Source: Bettongia penicillata ogilbyi (taxonomy: Eukaryota; Chordata; Mammalia; Diprotodontia; Potoroidae). Taken from it: a DNA stretch of 64,000 nucleotides. Positions 27,893 through 41,299 of this stretch are shown one piece after another. The first letter of the stretch is position 1; each line of letters opens with the position of its first letter. Below the pieces are notes generated by a model, which made no database searches, had not been told where the DNA came from, and was given only the letters and a program-made list of their open reading frames with translations. Made by a program: the position numbers and the translations under genes. The stretch covers positions 5,542,215 to 5,606,214 of the forward strand of contig JAJHZJ010000008.1 in the NCBI GenBank assembly GCA_023548195.1, given 5' to 3'.

Positions 27893-28869
27893 TCCTTTTT
27901 TTTAAAAATTTACTTTTATTATAAGATTTTGAGTTCTAAATTTTTCCCCTTCTTTCTCCTCCCCTCTCCTCAAGATGGCATGCAATCTGATATAAGCTAT
28001 ACATATTAAGCTTATTTCCACATTAGTCATATTGTGAAAGAAGAATCAGAACAAAAGGGAAAGCCATGAGAAAGGGAAAAAAAGAGAACATAGTATGCTC
28101 CAATCTGCAGTCAGACTGCATAGTCCTTTCTTTGGATGTGGATAGTATTTTCCATCATAAGTCTTTTAGAATTGTCTTAGATCATTACATTTCCGAGAAC
28201 TAAGTCTATCAAAGCTGGTCATCACACAGTGTTGCTGTTACTGTATACAATGTTCTCTTGGTCCCACTCACTTCATTTAGTATCAGTTCATGTAAGTATA
28301 GATTTTTCTGAAATCTGCCTGCTCATCATGTGTCAGCATTCCATTACATTCATATCCCACAACTTGTTCAGTCATCCACCAACTGATCGACTTCCCCTCA
28401 ATTTCTAATTATTGGCCACTGCAAAAAAAGCTGCTATAAATATTTTTGTAAATGTGAGTCTTTTTCCCTTTTTTTATGATCTCTTTGGGATACAGACCTA
28501 GTAGTGGTATTGCTGCATCAAAGGGTGTGCACAATTTGTATAGCCCTTTGGACATAGTTCAAAATTGTTCTTTAGAAAGGTTGGATCAGTTCATAACTCC
28601 ACCAACAATGCATTAGTGTTCCAGTTTTCCCACATCTTCTCCAGCGTTTCTCATTTTCCTGTTTTGTCTTGTTAACCAATCTGATAACTGTGATGTGGTA
28701 CCTCAGAGCTGTTTCATTTGCATTTCTCTAATCAATAGTGATTTTGAGCATTTTTATATGAATATAAATAACTTTTATTTCTTCATCTAAAAACTGCCTG
28801 TTCATGTCCTTTGACCATCTGTCAATTGAGAAATAACTTGAGTTCCCTATAAGTCTGACTCAGTTCTCC

Positions 28870-28901
<32 letters not shown>

Positions 28902-29050
28902 TGAGGCTGTTAGCAGAGATACTAGCTGAAAGATTGTTTCCTAGCTTTCGGCTTCCCTTCTAAGGTTGAATTGGCTTTGTTTGTGCAAAACATTTTTAAT
29001 TTCATGTAATCAGAATTATCTACTTTGCATTTTTGTAATGTTCTCTGGAA
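27893..29050 (-). mobile_element. L1, 5'-truncated
   Basis: T-rich left edge (poly(A) on minus), then the 3' UTR (AGATGGCATGCAATCTGATATAAGC; TTAGTCATATTGTGAAAGAAG), then ORF2 C-terminal antisense text (ATTCCATTACATTCATATCC, CATCAAAGGGTGTGCACA, CATTTGCATTTCTCTAATC, ACTGCCTGTTCATGTCC). Ends within ORF2 near TTTGTGCAAAACATTTTTAAT. A (TA)n run interrupts it at about 28,870-28,895. Confidence 0.85.
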
Positions 29051-31284
29051 GAAAAAAAACGACATCTTTGTTTTCACTATCCTCTAAGTGAAAATTTGCA
29101 TTTCCTTCGATTCTAAATGTAGGAAACCTCGTAGGCCATTTTTTTCATAGGACGAAGAAAAAGTTTGTACTGTGAGAAAGTATAACGATCCTGTCCTACA
29201 GGCATCTCATATCACTAGAAAAGATGTTAATATGTTTAAAATGTAAAAATTTCAGGCTCTATTCACGCATTCATTTTGTTCCCCAAATCACTGTAGTGAC
29301 ATTTGGTAATTGAGCAGGTATTGACAGGCTGTGGCTTGCAGAGTACCTGGAAGGCTGTAGAGGTAACCTCTGGCCTAGAATTCAGCTTGAATTTGCTTTT
29401 TATAAGCTGATAGTGTGAAAAGAAAATTTAATTCTGTAGCATTAAAAGATGCTTGCCAAAAACCAAATAATGTTAATACAAAATATTATGCAGTAAGTTC
29501 ACAGAAGGTACAAGTAGACTGTTACATGGAGTCTGAGGAAGGAAAGGCCAGTACTAGCTGGGAGACTCAGAGAAGACTGCACGGAGGAGTTAGCATGTGA
29601 AATGGGCTCTAAAAGGTGGGGGACCAGATGAATGGTAGTGCCGCCCACAGAAATCAATTCAATTCCGTTGATATCTTAATCTTAATCATTTTTTTTATGG
29701 AGAAGACTAGTCCACAAGTATCTCTTTCACCCATATTGTATCAGAAATCTTCAAGTGGGTAAAGAGACAGTGAATAAGACAAAGTAAGTTTGGTTATTTC
29801 CCTTAATCTCTTCACCTTATGAAGAGCTCTTTCCCCTTTTGAGCCTGACCTGTCACCAAAAGGGCTTTCCCCAAGAATCTGGAAAATGTTTTAGAGAAAG
29901 ATTTTGTTCCTTAATATTTTCAATTTTCCTATAAATGAGCTTTTAAATATGCTCTCACAGGAATTTAGTTATTTGTCCTCCGTAAATTTAGGAAGGATAT
30001 CAAGTTTTGGGTGTGTAATTCTGGCAACTGTCCTTCTAAGTGTTTGGTAGGTGCTATATTTTTGCCATCTGTAGTGATATGCAGTGATATCACTTGGATG
30101 GTTTCTAATAAGGCCAGGCTCCTTAAGAATGAAATTTCTGTAGTTTTTTGGAAGTAATGACCGTTCTTGTATCTAGAGTATAAACCCCTATGTTTCTGTA
30201 AACAAATGCACTTGGCTGAACCATTTATTAGCTTTGTTGACTCACCGATGGAGTTGGTGTGAATGTTACCTTTTGGCTCCATTCTTTGGTTTTCGTCATT
30301 TTGTGTGTTCTACCCTTCGTTATTTTTATTCTTCTCTACCATGTAGAGAGGGAAGCTGTTTAGCACTAAGGCAGATGGAAATATTAGGAGAATAGTGAAT
30401 AATTATCCCAAATTTTTAAGTTCAGCATGAAAAGTAAAATTCTTTTGTCAGAAGTAATCAGAGGGATTATAGGATCATAGATCTGGAACTGTATGTAGTC
30501 CCATGTGGTCATGATGCCCCATCCCCTCATTTTACACATGAGGAATCTGAGGCCCTGAAAGCTTGGGACTTTTTCCAGGATGGAAAGGCTACCTTGTCTC
30601 CTTCACAGATTCTAACAATTGAAGATTTTTAGCTCTGCCATTGTGTAAATTGGACGATTAGATGCTTGCATTGCTTTTTATAAAATTTCCTCTTGGTTTC
30701 TTCCTCAGAATCTTTCTGTAATTAAGGCTGAGCTCATTTGATTTCTCCTGCTTATGTCTCTTGGGAAAATGTAGGCTTGCTTGCCTATGGTTGGTGGTGC
30801 CTTGGGGATTATACCACTCTGGGGTTCCCTTTCCCCCCAGTTCACTTTATAGATATGTACTCAGTTATGATCTGTTCCTAGTAAGAGCTTTAGATCACCC
30901 CATCAGAGACTCATTTGAATTAAGAGTTGACCTCTCTATGAGTATGTAAGTTAGCCAATACAATTCTAATAACTGACTCTAAGAAAAATAGACAAGAAAA
31001 GTGACTTAGACAAATTCTTTATCACTTTTGAGGAAAAATTACTCAGTGTGTCCTTTTAGTAGTTGAAAAGAGGAAAATATTATACTTTTACATGAAGGAT
31101 ACTATATAAGATCTCCCTTTTTTGAGAAGTCTGCCTAAAAGATAAGAAAGACTGTGTTTCTTTGTCCTTCAACTATCTGATCTCTTCCAAGGACTGTTTT
31201 TCTTAGTACTTTAAATATGTATACATTGGTGTCATGAGTACAAAAGACAAATTAGTTACAGATATATATATATATGGTGATTGA
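29051..31284. other. Intron 1, apparently single-copy, one weak SINE
   Basis: At 30,465-30,590 GGATCATAGATCTGGAACTG, CCTCATTTTACACATGAGGAATCTGAGGCC is a degraded MIR- or CR1-like piece. Elsewhere I see nothing to name; the 105-codon minus-strand frame at 29,965-30,282 has no recognised domain. Confidence 0.4.
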
Positions 31285-31555
31285 GGGGGCAGCAAGGTGG
31301 CAAAGTAGACAAAGCAGTTGGCCTGGAGTCAGGAAAAACTCATTTTCCTGAGTTCAAATCTGGCCTCAGACACTTATACTTTTTGTGTGACCCTGGGTAT
31401 GTCACTCAACTCTGTTTGCCTCACTTTCCTCATCTGTAAAATGAGCTGGAGAGGGAAATGAAAAAACCACTCCAGAATTTTTGCCAAGAAAACCTCAAAT
31501 GGCATCACGAAGAGTTGGACATGACCAAAACAACTGAACAACAGGAGAATTGGAA
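31285..31555 (+). repeat. tRNA-like marsupial SINE, full length
   Basis: GGGGCAGCAAGGTGGCAAAGTAG head, TTTTCCTGAGTTCAAATCTGGCC, TGTGTGACCCTGGGTATGTC core, TCATCTGTAAAATGAGCTGG, TTTGCCAAGAAAACCTCAAATGG and GAGTTGGACATGACC, ending at AACTGAACAACAG. Confidence 0.9.
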
Positions 31556-34065
31556 GAAGAAAACTTAAGATACTTAGCTTAGGGGGGCTTACTCTTTGGA
31601 AGTGTTTGTTTGGCCAGATGAGATCTGGGCAGCTGCTAAGGAGCCCCCAGCTTTGAAAACCCAGATGTTGGTGCTTCCCTCTCTGAAAACTATGTATGTA
31701 ATGGTCAGACAGTCGGATCTGTCTTTTGGTCTATGATGTATGTATTGCTTATGTCAAACAGTTGGAAGACTTATGTCAGACAATCAAAATATGTTGATTC
31801 TGATTTCTCACAAGTTCAAGATGCTGACTTTTTCCCCCTGAACTAAGTGAATGATACATGTGCTTAATTAAATTGATGGTTGACTCCTTGAAAAAAAAAA
31901 AGATATTTAGCTTAGAGAATACTGAAAGTGAGCCTCATTGCAAGAAGACATTGAGGAATGGAAGATGGCCTTCATCAAGGTTCAGCCAAGGTTCATTTTC
32001 AAAGCTCAGGAAGTTCTTTGGAACATTTAATGAAACAAATTTTTTTTGAACCCAACTCTTTGCCCAGAATTGTGATCTTGACAGATAATTTCATTTTCTT
32101 GTTTCTCTTAATAGGATTCTGGAACTAGGTGAGTATTCCCTTACAGAGAAACAAATCTAAGTCTCCAGATGATTTCCTCAGGCCTTCAATTTCAAGCATG
32201 GATCCATAAGATAAAGATGGGTCAGTTCTTCCAATTCCTATAATGAATTAGCCACCAGCGTAAGCAACAGATGGCTTAGCTAATGTGCTAATCTCCTTTG
32301 AGAAGGACAGTCTGGATAAGAGGGTTGATGCTTACAGACAGAGAAAAAAAGAAATAAATAAAGAAAATAACACTGAAATCCTATACTTGAATTAGATCAG
32401 ACTTCATAGCACCCAAAAGGAGTTCTTTTCATTTTTTTAAAATTCAAAACTATCTAGGGCAAAATAGACTGGGACTAGTAACGTGGGATCTAGAGAGAGG
32501 AGAAAGAGCTATGGAAATTAGAAGGATATAAAAATGTTGTGATAGGATTAAAAACTATTTTCTCCTATCTGTGGCTTCCCCTTAGTTTTTGCATGCACCA
32601 TAAGCTAATCTCTGATAGAGCATGGTATAAATGGGAGCTATTATTATTAACAAAATAATCTGCAATTCATTTTTTAAGGAAGACTTTTTTCTAGAAAGGC
32701 AACTAGGAAAAAAGGGTTTTGGTCAACATGGGCTTTTGGGACTGCACTAATCTCACCATCTCAGACTGGCCTTGGATTCCTCCGTTGCTCTTCATGAATG
32801 TTTAGGGGTTGATTTGACTTAAATGTTCTTGCTTTCATGATTCAGTTTTTTAGTATCTCAGAGTAAAATTTCTTGAAAGCTCTCATGTCTTGATATAGTA
32901 CCATTTAGGGTGGCCATTCACCCGATTCCTTCCCCCAAAGACCCATACCTTTTAACAATTTTTTTTTAAGAAAAAGTCATAAGAGAAAAAGGGGAAAAAA
33001 TCAGCAGAACTGATCACTGACAATATACGCCACTAACATCTTATGTTTACTAAAGACATGATGAATTGTTTTTGAACTATAGCAACTGAATCAAAATAGG
33101 AAGGAAAACCTTCCTATAAATGCATAAAAAAACATAAATAAAACAGTAATGGTAAACACAGGAACTGTAGCAGAATTTATGAGGAAAAACTTGCATTTGA
33201 CTTTGGCAGTACTTTTTTTTTTCCAATGGAAGGCACATGTGTATACAAATCTGTCTACAAAGCTGTGTTTCTGCTCTCTTAGTTTCTGGGGTATTATTTT
33301 CATCTTGAGAAGAGACAGCAAATATTGCTGAATACTTTTATTTTGCTACAGCAACCACATAGTTTAAAAAGGGCTCATGTTCTTTTTACAATCTAGCCAA
33401 ACCCAAATTAAGTTGAACCTGGAACTAAAAAGTCTTTAGACAAGAAAGTAACTTTCATAGAAAGGAAACCTTTGCATTGGCCAGGGTTGGCTTGCCTCAT
33501 ACTAGGCTGGTGTCTGTTCCTGACTACAGGGGAAATTTCTCTTGCTGGGTTGATGAGAAGAGAATCTTTTGTGTCTCCAACTTCACCTAGGTCTGGGTAC
33601 TAACTGGCAAGGAGAAAAAAAGAGGAGAAAGGTAGATAGATGGACCTTGTGTATTGTCTGAACTTCTAACTCAAAATTTATTTTCCTCTGGAAATGATGT
33701 TTATAAATGGTGACCTGACTAGTATCAGAAAAGGTCCCCAGTTCTAAGTAGGTGACAGAGAAAGATTGACTTCAGGTCAGCCTAGCTCGTCTGCCTTAAG
33801 CAATTATTCCGTCAGTGAGGGGCATTTTGGGGACCAGCTCTTTCTAACTCTGGTCCCCATCACACCCTTTCCTATGTACCCTGTTCTGTTAGGTCAGGCA
33901 GAAGTTAACCTTTGACTTTTGAAGCTCTAACTTGTTTGTGATGCTGTCTTTAACTTGTTTGTATGTGATTTTGCTGACTACTTGGTCTGTTCTCCTCCAT
34001 TTTGTCTGAGGCACTTGACTTGTCCTTGGCTGGCTAAACTTACCCTTTGATTCAGAATCTTTTTA
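31556..34065. other. Intron 1, unassigned
   Basis: No exon, RNA gene or clear repeat seen. The short frames at 33,091-33,331 on both strands overlap each other and have no domain. Confidence 0.4.
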
Positions 34066-34345
34066 TTGTAATATTTACAACTGGAAGGACTCTTGGAGAT
34101 CATTTCAGCCAAACAACTCCTTCATTTTACAGATGAGGAAACTAAGTCGCAGGAAAGTGAAGCAATTGTTACTCAGAATCAGGATTTAAACTTGGGTCTT
34201 TTGACTTGAAATTTGTGGCTCTTCTTCTTGTGATGTGGTAATAATAGCACCTACCTCCTAGGGTTATTTCAAGGATCAAGTGAAATAATATGTGTGGATT
34301 ACTTTGAAAACCTTAAAGTTCTCTAGAAGTGCTAGCCGTTATTAT
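34066..34345. repeat. Two MIR-type SINE pieces, opposite orientation
   Basis: 34,080-34,205 is antisense-type (ACTCTTGGAGATCATTTCAGCC, TTTTACAGATGAGGAAACTAAG). 34,230-34,345 is the plus-strand 3' end (GGTAATAATAGCACCTACCTCCTAGGG, AAGGATCAAGTGAAATAATATG, CCTTAAAGTTCTCTAGAAGTGCTAG). Confidence 0.7.
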
Positions 34346-34469
34346 GTTGGGAGGGAGGCTGATAACAGGGTTATTGATCTTAATGATATAGCTGTTCTTT
34401 CTAACAAAGCCCATCTCCTCTCATTCCCATCTTGGCGTGTTTACTGTCTCTGTACTCTGTACTCCATAA

Positions 34470-34672
34470 GTGGGTTCTTAAACTGGGGTCCATAAGCTTG
34501 GTTTTTAAAAATGTTTTGATAACCATACTTCAATGTAATTGCTTCTCTTTGTAATCCCACATTTTTTTTTTTACCCATTTACAAACATGATTTGGAGAAG
34601 GTGGTCCATGGGCTTCTCCATATAGCCAAAGGAGTCCATGACACACAAAAAGGCTAAGAATCCCTGACATGA
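34470..34672. mobile_element. hAT-like DNA transposon remnant
   Basis: GGGTTCTTAAACTGGGGTCC at the left and AAAAAGGCTAAGAATCCCTG at the right form an imperfect inverted terminus. The interior TTTTTAAAAATGTTTTGATAACC and GGTCCATGGGCTTCTCC match the 63 kb copy. Confidence 0.65.
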
Positions 34673-34691
34673 AAGATCTACCGTTGTGCTG

Positions 34692-35000
34692 AGGGCAGCT
34701 AGGTGGTGTAGGGGATAGAGCACCAGTGTAGAAGTCAGGAGGACCTAAGTTCAAATCTCACCTCAGATACTTGACATTCATTAGCTGTGTGACCTTGGGC
34801 AAGTCACTTAACTCCAGTTGCCTCATCCTGGGTCATCTCCAGTCATCCTGATGAATATCTGGTCACTGGATTCAGATGGCTCTGGAGGAGAAGTGAGGCT
34901 GGTGACCTGCACAGTCCTCCCTCACTCAAAACAAAGTCAAGTGCAAGTCATGTCATTATTTCTCTGTTGGCATGGTGTTCTTTGGCAACAAAGGACGACG
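34692..35000 (+). repeat. Marsupial SINE with CA-type tail (family B)
   Basis: Head GGGCAGCTAGGTGGTGTAG, B-box-like AAGTTCAAATCTCACCTC, core GCTGTGTGACCTTGGGCAAG. It then has a long family-specific 3' part (CAGTCATCCTGATGAATATC, GGTCACTGGATTCAGATGGC, GGTGACCTGCACAG, CAAGTGCAAGTCATGTCA, GGCAACAAAGGAC). Same structure as 53.9, 60.7 and 63.1 kb. Confidence 0.85.
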
Positions 35001-38000
35001 TGGCTAAGGGACACTGGGGTCTAGACTGGAGCAAGGATCCAAGGATCTAGGAGTGGAGGTCCAGGGTGGGCCCAGGTGTAGACCACGAAAAGCCATTGAG
35101 AGGATTACTGGGATGCCTTAGGAGAGTGCGTGATCAAGTGGAAAGATTCAAGGAGAGTTCTCTGGGGTTTCCAGAACCTGTACCCCATCGAAACCATCCT
35201 TATTCTGAGCTCTGTTCAGTCTTACTCTTCAGACTCATTGCAACCTAAGACTAGAACGTGCTTTCACAACAACAGTTTACTCTCCTTCCCTGGTTCCTCA
35301 GACACTGATATTCCCAGGTCTTCAAACTGACCAACACAAAGTTGAGACTGGCTTCTTAAGCCTCTTAACTAGCCCCATGGAGTTTTAGGCACCTGCATTC
35401 TCTGGCCAGGACTTACTGGCTTTTCCCTTTTCCTTCTCAATCCCACAATTGCCCCAAACACTCCCTCAAAGTGTTCAGTCTAATCAACATGATTTGACAT
35501 GTCCAGATAAATATAATACAAAGTAGTATAATATTGAAAATGGATTTTAATTCTATTTTTAAGACTTAGTCAAACTGGCATAGATTTTTTAATACTCTCC
35601 AGTACTTTTATAACTCCACATTTCTTACCTTTATAACTTCACATTTTACCTACTTTCTGGAAGAACTTGCCTAAAAGCTAAATTTTTTTGTCTTGTGTAA
35701 TTGTCTCCACTTAGGACTCAGTTGTGAATTGAATTTCTACCTTGTATTGTCTACCTTTGTAGACACCCATCACCCACTTAACTCAAATTTAAGACTACAC
35801 TCTAGTCTGTAGATCCAGTCACCTGAGGATTAAATTCCATCTCCCAGTGATGAAATAATGGGGAAGCTGGGATGACTCTTAACTTACCTCCTCATTAAAA
35901 TGTCTCCTAATTGGGATCATTTTACCCATTCCTGGGAAGGTCCAAATGATGTACTGTTAAACTAATCAGAAGGAAGACACACTTAGGTTTAAAAGACGCT
36001 GTCAGCCCTCATTTAGGGTCTTTAGGTATTGAGAGACATTGCTAACCCAATTTATCGGTTACTGCTAGCCTAACAAATTTATCACTCTGGGAATCTTGTC
36101 TCTCAGTTTACCTTAATTTCAAATGCAACAGTAGTGACTACAAGGGATAAAAAAAGACTCACACACAGTGCCTTAGGTTGGATGGAGGAAGAATTTATGA
36201 AGGATGAGAAAAAGATATCTGGTGGAGATATGCAGAGAGTAGCATGAGGGAGAGACATTCTGAGTACATGCATGGATCAAGGCAGGGAAATGCAGAATAA
36301 AATGAGGGGAGCAGTTTATAGTCCTAGTTAGCAGAGGGCTTGAAGAGTATAGTGTAATCCAATTGTTTTCCATGGGTGGCAAGAAGGGATAAAGGCACCC
36401 CCAGTTCAGGTAAGAGTGAGAAGACAGAAACCATTGGAAAATGATGGAGGGGGAGCAAAGGTTAGGCTTTCTCAAAGTGCTCTAGTAGTATTTTAATTAT
36501 TTACTTTTCTAACTAGGTGCTAATTAGACCTTGAATTCATGGTTTAGGGTCTTTGGAATGGAGGGCATAGTGGTGGGGAGAGGCAGCGTTTTTCTTCACC
36601 TACCTACAATTCTCTCTACTGTGCCAGCACTGTCTTAGCTTGAAACCCAGTTTGAGTATCTCTTATTTTTAGTGGGTGAACCTTGGCTGTAAGCAAGGGG
36701 TGGATAGTGTGTGTGTGTGTGTGTGTGTCTCCTTGTAGTTTTCTCTATCCCTCCCCACCATGTGTGGAGGTATCATGAATTGAAAGGGTATACGAAAGGT
36801 GACAGTCATTCTTACCTTGAGTTACTCCTTTAGAATAAGGCATAGAGGTCTTGGTGAAAATATAAATGCGATTAGAGAAAAGGTAGTAGATTAACTCTTT
36901 GCCACTCATTGTCACATTTCTGAGGAAGAAAATGTGAGAAGATGGGAGTATTGTTTTGCACAGGCTGGCCAAGGGTACAGAGACTTTCACCTCCTGGAAT
37001 TTATTTTCTGAAACCAATATGGTATGTACCATGAACAATTCTGCTGACACGTGGAGTCAAAATCTAAGTTAAAAAACTCTATTATGGTTGTTTTCTGCAG
37101 TATATTTTCTTTACCATATGAGACCCTGCAAGAGTGATATTAGTATGTGGCTACAGAGAACAGAGAAATCACAGATTATACATACCTTAAAAACTTTAGC
37201 ACTGTATTTAAAATTGTCTGACTCCTTGGTTTAGGAGAAACCTGTCATCTTTTAAAGAAATGCCAGATTTGTTTATAACACTGTGACATAGAAATCCTAC
37301 AGAGAAAGTCTCTTATGACTTACACATTAATACAGCATACTTTTCTTTCATTTGAGGGAAAAAAAGCACAAATAAAATATAATTATGTTATATTTAAACA
37401 ATTCATCCAAATCTCCTGGGTGATTGTTGAACTTTTTGTCTCCCAACATTGCCTGTCCTTCTTTCCCCTGACATTCATAAGAAGGGAGAAAAGAAAATGA
37501 TCATAAAATGATAATGTGCGTGGTTCAGCTTTTCCTCTCAATAAATCCATTGTTTTTGCCCATACTTTTGGAATCATGCTTTTTCTCCTTGGAGTACTTA
37601 GTGGATTCTGATCATTGATGAAATGGACAGACACTCTTCATTCAAGGATGAACCTTTAGAATTCCATATACATAGCACAGTGGAGTGATGTATTCCAATT
37701 TGCTTGACTTGGAGGGAGTGTGGGGATGATATGCTCATGTTTCTTTCCCATCAGTTCTATGATCAGATACTTTAAATTTGTCTAAGGAAATAAATCAGTA
37801 TAAGTAAAAGTTCTCAGGATTGTAGATTTAGGACTGGAAGAGACCTTCACATTTGTCTCTCCAACCCTATCAATTTACCAATAAAAAAGTCAAGCATCAG
37901 GGAGGTGACATGGATGGACACATAGATTTATAAATCTCAGAACCATGTTTCAAACCATTGTTCTCTAATTCCAGACCCAGAAGGTTGTCCTTCTATCATA

Positions 38001-38038
38001 CTTCCTTCCTCCTCTGAACTGCCTTTAAAAGAAAACAT
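35001..38038. other. Intron 1, mostly unassigned
   Basis: The block at about 36,150-36,620 has a repeat-like look (GAGTATAGTGTAATCCAATTG, GGAGCAAAGGTTAGGC) and may be an LTR fragment, but I cannot find both ends. A degraded MIR-like piece lies at 37,820-37,960. No exon seen. Confidence 0.35.
36702..36729. repeat. (GT)n microsatellite
   Basis: Short GT run. Confidence 0.9.
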
Positions 38039-38039
38039 T

Positions 38040-38185
38040 TTAGGAGTAGGTAGCTGGCACCGTAGATAGATCAATGGCCCTGGAGTGAAAAGGACCCGAG
38101 TTCAAATCCAGCCCCAAGACACTTACTAACTATATGACCTTGGGCAAGTCACTTAATCCCAATTGCCCCACCCAAAAAGAAAGAA
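38040..38185 (+). repeat. tRNA-like SINE, 5' half
   Basis: GTAGGTAGCTGGCACCGTAG head, CCCTGGAGTGAAAAGGACCC, GAGTTCAAATCCAGCCCC, TATGACCTTGGGCAAGTCAC and AATCCCAATTGCCCCA. Confidence 0.8.
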
Positions 38186-39325
38186 AACATTTTGTTCTAT
38201 GGGCATAGCTTTATTCTTGCAGTTCATTTTCTCATTTGTGTTAATTTAATTGTCATAAACTTTTCTTTTTTTGTTAGGTAGTTCATATAACCTGAGTGGA
38301 AGAATCTGAGCTATTAATTTTAGTTGTTATTGGCCCTTTGTTTACTCTTTTATCTTCTCAGTTTCAGCTTCCTCTTCTCCTTTAATTTCAGAGACAAGCA
38401 TAGCAATGTCATGGTTCTTCCCAACATAGCTACTATGCAGTCAAATATAAAGGAAATTGCCTGGGAGTAAGCAATTGTAATGGTGCCTTTTCATCTCCTC
38501 ATCTCTCCCTGCTCACAGCTCCTTTCTAAGCTGCACTTTAGCTCTTATCAATATCCTAGGAGCTTAGACTTGGGAAAAGTCACACCGTAGAACCTTGGAA
38601 CAAGGTTCTCCATTTATAAGCTCTGGAACTTTGCCAAGAATTCAAGCCCGTCTCAGGGACCTATGCTTTAAAGGCGGTACCTCCTTTTAGCATTTGAAAA
38701 TTGGAATGTTTGTCTATTTCAAATTCTTTTGCCTCTCTCCCAGGTCTTCACAATTTTTCTTTTTCAGATATAGTGTTTCAATAATCATATTCCAAAGGTC
38801 ATTCTGTGTCCTGGTATGAAATTGCTTTGACTTGAAATTATTGAGGGCAGTTGTTTACTCCCAAATCAGCTGCGGATTTAGACATTAAAACCATGGCAAT
38901 TCACTTTGAAGGTGCGTTGTTTGTCCAGATTAGCCATTTGGGTTGGGTTTCAAATTCCTATGAACTGATTTTGTTTTATCCTTCCCATTCTGAAGATCTT
39001 TCCTATTGTTGTAGATGAGGAGAAAAATAAAAATTTGAATAGTTTTACACCTTTTCTCTCTGTCCTCTGTTCATTCTATAGCCCCAGGTACTCCAAGGAT
39101 CAATCTTGTCCTCTCTTTGGACTTGTCCTTAATTTCCATCCTTAGTATTTTCTGTCTGTGCCCTCCTCCCACTCATCTTAGTCCTACCCAGACGTTATCT
39201 TTCTCCAGCTGGTATTCAGCTGCTGCCCTTTAGAATTCTTCCTCTACTGTTAACACAATAACGTCTTTTTATCCTTCCTTCATTTCTTCTTCTTTTCTTT
39301 ATTCCTGTCCCCAACCATCCCTCTT
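38186..39325. other. Intron 1, apparently single-copy
   Basis: Nothing recognised. Confidence 0.4.
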
Positions 39326-39582
39326 TCAGAAGAGTAACTAGCGTTTATATTGCGCTTAAAATATTGCCAAATGCTTTCCAAATATTATCTCATTGATCCT
39401 CAAACAACCCTTGGAGTAAGGTGTTGTTATTATCCCCATTTTACACATGGGTCATAGAGGGATAGAGAGTTGAGGATCACATAGCCAGTATGTATCTAAG
39501 ATCTAAGGCAGAATTAGAACTCAGGTCTTCCTGACTCTAGATCCAGCTCTCTTTTGGCTGTGCCACCTAGCTGCCTCTCAGA
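39326..39582 (-). repeat. MIR-type SINE with tRNA-like head, antisense
   Basis: AATGCTTTCCAAATATTATC, CAAACAACCCTTGGAGTAAGG, TTATTATCCCCATTTTACAC, TTAGAACTCAGGTCTTCCTG and GTGCCACCTAGCTGCC (reverse of GGCAGCTAGGTGGCAC). Confidence 0.85.
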
Positions 39583-40430
39583 GAAAACCTGGTCTTCTCT
39601 TTTAAGCAGCACATCTTTGTTTCCTTTCAAGACATCCCTTTCAAATGTCCCTATTTCCCCCGCTACAATCTCAAAATCTCTTTGTTGTCTCATCCTTTCT
39701 CTGATCTCAGAGGATGAGAGATGTCTTTCTTTACTGACAGAGCTTGTTATCCCACTCCCTTGTACTTAATTTCATTCCCTTCCATCTCTAGGACTTTGCT
39801 TTATTGATCATTCTTTTTTTCTCCACTGGATCCTATACTTAAGTCACTCTTAAAAATGTCAAAGAAAGTAAAATAAGCCACACCTTCCTTTGTCCTTGTT
39901 ACTCCCTCAATTTATCATCTCCTCTCTTTCTCTTGGCTGTTCAATTTCTTGAAAGATCCATCCCCCCTAAATGTCTCTACTTCCACTCTCTCAATTTTCA
40001 CTCCTCAGCACCCCAGTTTCCAACCCTGCCATTTTCTACTGCTGAACATTTGTTACTTAGTCCTAGGCCATTAAAACAGCATTGCTCACTAGTTAGAGAG
40101 GTTGTACAGGCAAGTATCTCTGAGTATCCTCATGTAGTACATTAATGAACTTCTGACACTTAAAATTGATGGCAGTGAATCTGTTTTATCTGTCTGGACG
40201 TTCCAAGGATATGCATTATGGGGACAAGGACTTGCCTATATTTTGACCTCAAAGTAACCACAAAAACAATTCCAAAATCTGCCAAGTTAATCAACATTTC
40301 AAATATTTTCCTAAGCAGGTAATATTTTCTCAATTGTCTCTCTGTTGGCAATCAGTGTGAACAAAAATTTAATGAGGAAAAACCAAATGGGATTTGTGGG
40401 ACACTAAAAGTATAAGAACTCAAATTCTTT
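39583..40430. other. Intron 1, unassigned
   Basis: Pyrimidine-rich, no feature recognised. Confidence 0.4.
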
Positions 40431-41105
40431 ACTTTGAGGTCCTTCTAAAAAAGGAACTTTCATATGTAATTGGGAAAAAAATAAAATATTAAAATGAAGT
40501 AGAAGACCTTTGAGATCATCAATAATTTTTTATATATTTTATTTTTTTTATTTTCAGTGTTCTACAATCACTACCATATAACTTAGATTTTTTTCCTCCC
40601 TCCCCTCTCCCTCTTGAGATGGCATACAATTTTGTGTGTGTGTATGTGTGTGTATATACACACACACACACACATGCATTCCTATTAAATACATTTTCAC
40701 CATAGTCATGTTGTACAGAAGAATTAAAATGCATGGGAGAGATCATATAAGAAACCAAACCGTAATACAAAAGAAGATGATCTGCTACATTCTGTGATTG
40801 AATTCTATAGTTTTTTCCCTGGATGTGGAAGACATTTTGCTTTAAAAGACCATTGGGGATTTTTTAGGTCCTTGCATTGCTGTGAAGTTCTAAGTCTACC
40901 AGAAAAAGTCCTCACAGTCCTCACACACTGTGGTTGTTGCTGTGTAGAGATTTCTCCTGGTCCTGCTCCTTTCACTCAGCATCAGATCATATAAGTCTTC
41001 CCAGGTCTCTCTGAAGTCTTTCTGTTCATCATTTCTTATAGCACAATAGTATTCCATTACATTTATGTACCATAATTTATTCAGCCATTCCCCAGTTGAT
41101 GATCG
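40430..41105. mobile_element. Two L1 3' ends, tail-to-tail
   Basis: 40,430-40,490 is a plus-strand tail (AACTTTCATATGTAATTGGG plus AAATAAAATATT). 40,526-41,105 is a minus-strand L1 3' end (TTTTCAGTGTTCTACAATCA; GAGATGGCATACAA; CATAGTCATGTTGTACAGAAG; TTTCCCTGGATGTGGAAGAC; TTCAGCCATTCCCCAGTTGATG). A (TG)n/(CA)n run lies inside at 40,634-40,676. Confidence 0.8.
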
Positions 41106-41299
41106 TCAATAATTGTTAACAATGTAGAGGGGTCCTGAGAAGAAAAAGGTTAAGAACTGCTAGTCTACAGAAATGGCAGGTTCAATCCCAATACCCAAGA
41201 TATAACTGTATAGTCTCATTTCATAACATCTCTTTGGATGGCTTTTCTAGATAATGAACTGGTTTTTCAACAAACAAGTAAAATACAGTACTGACATCT

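Noticed and set aside
36150..36620. Possible LTR
   Set aside because: Repeat-like composition, but neither termini, a poly(A) signal at the right place nor a second copy in the window could be shown.
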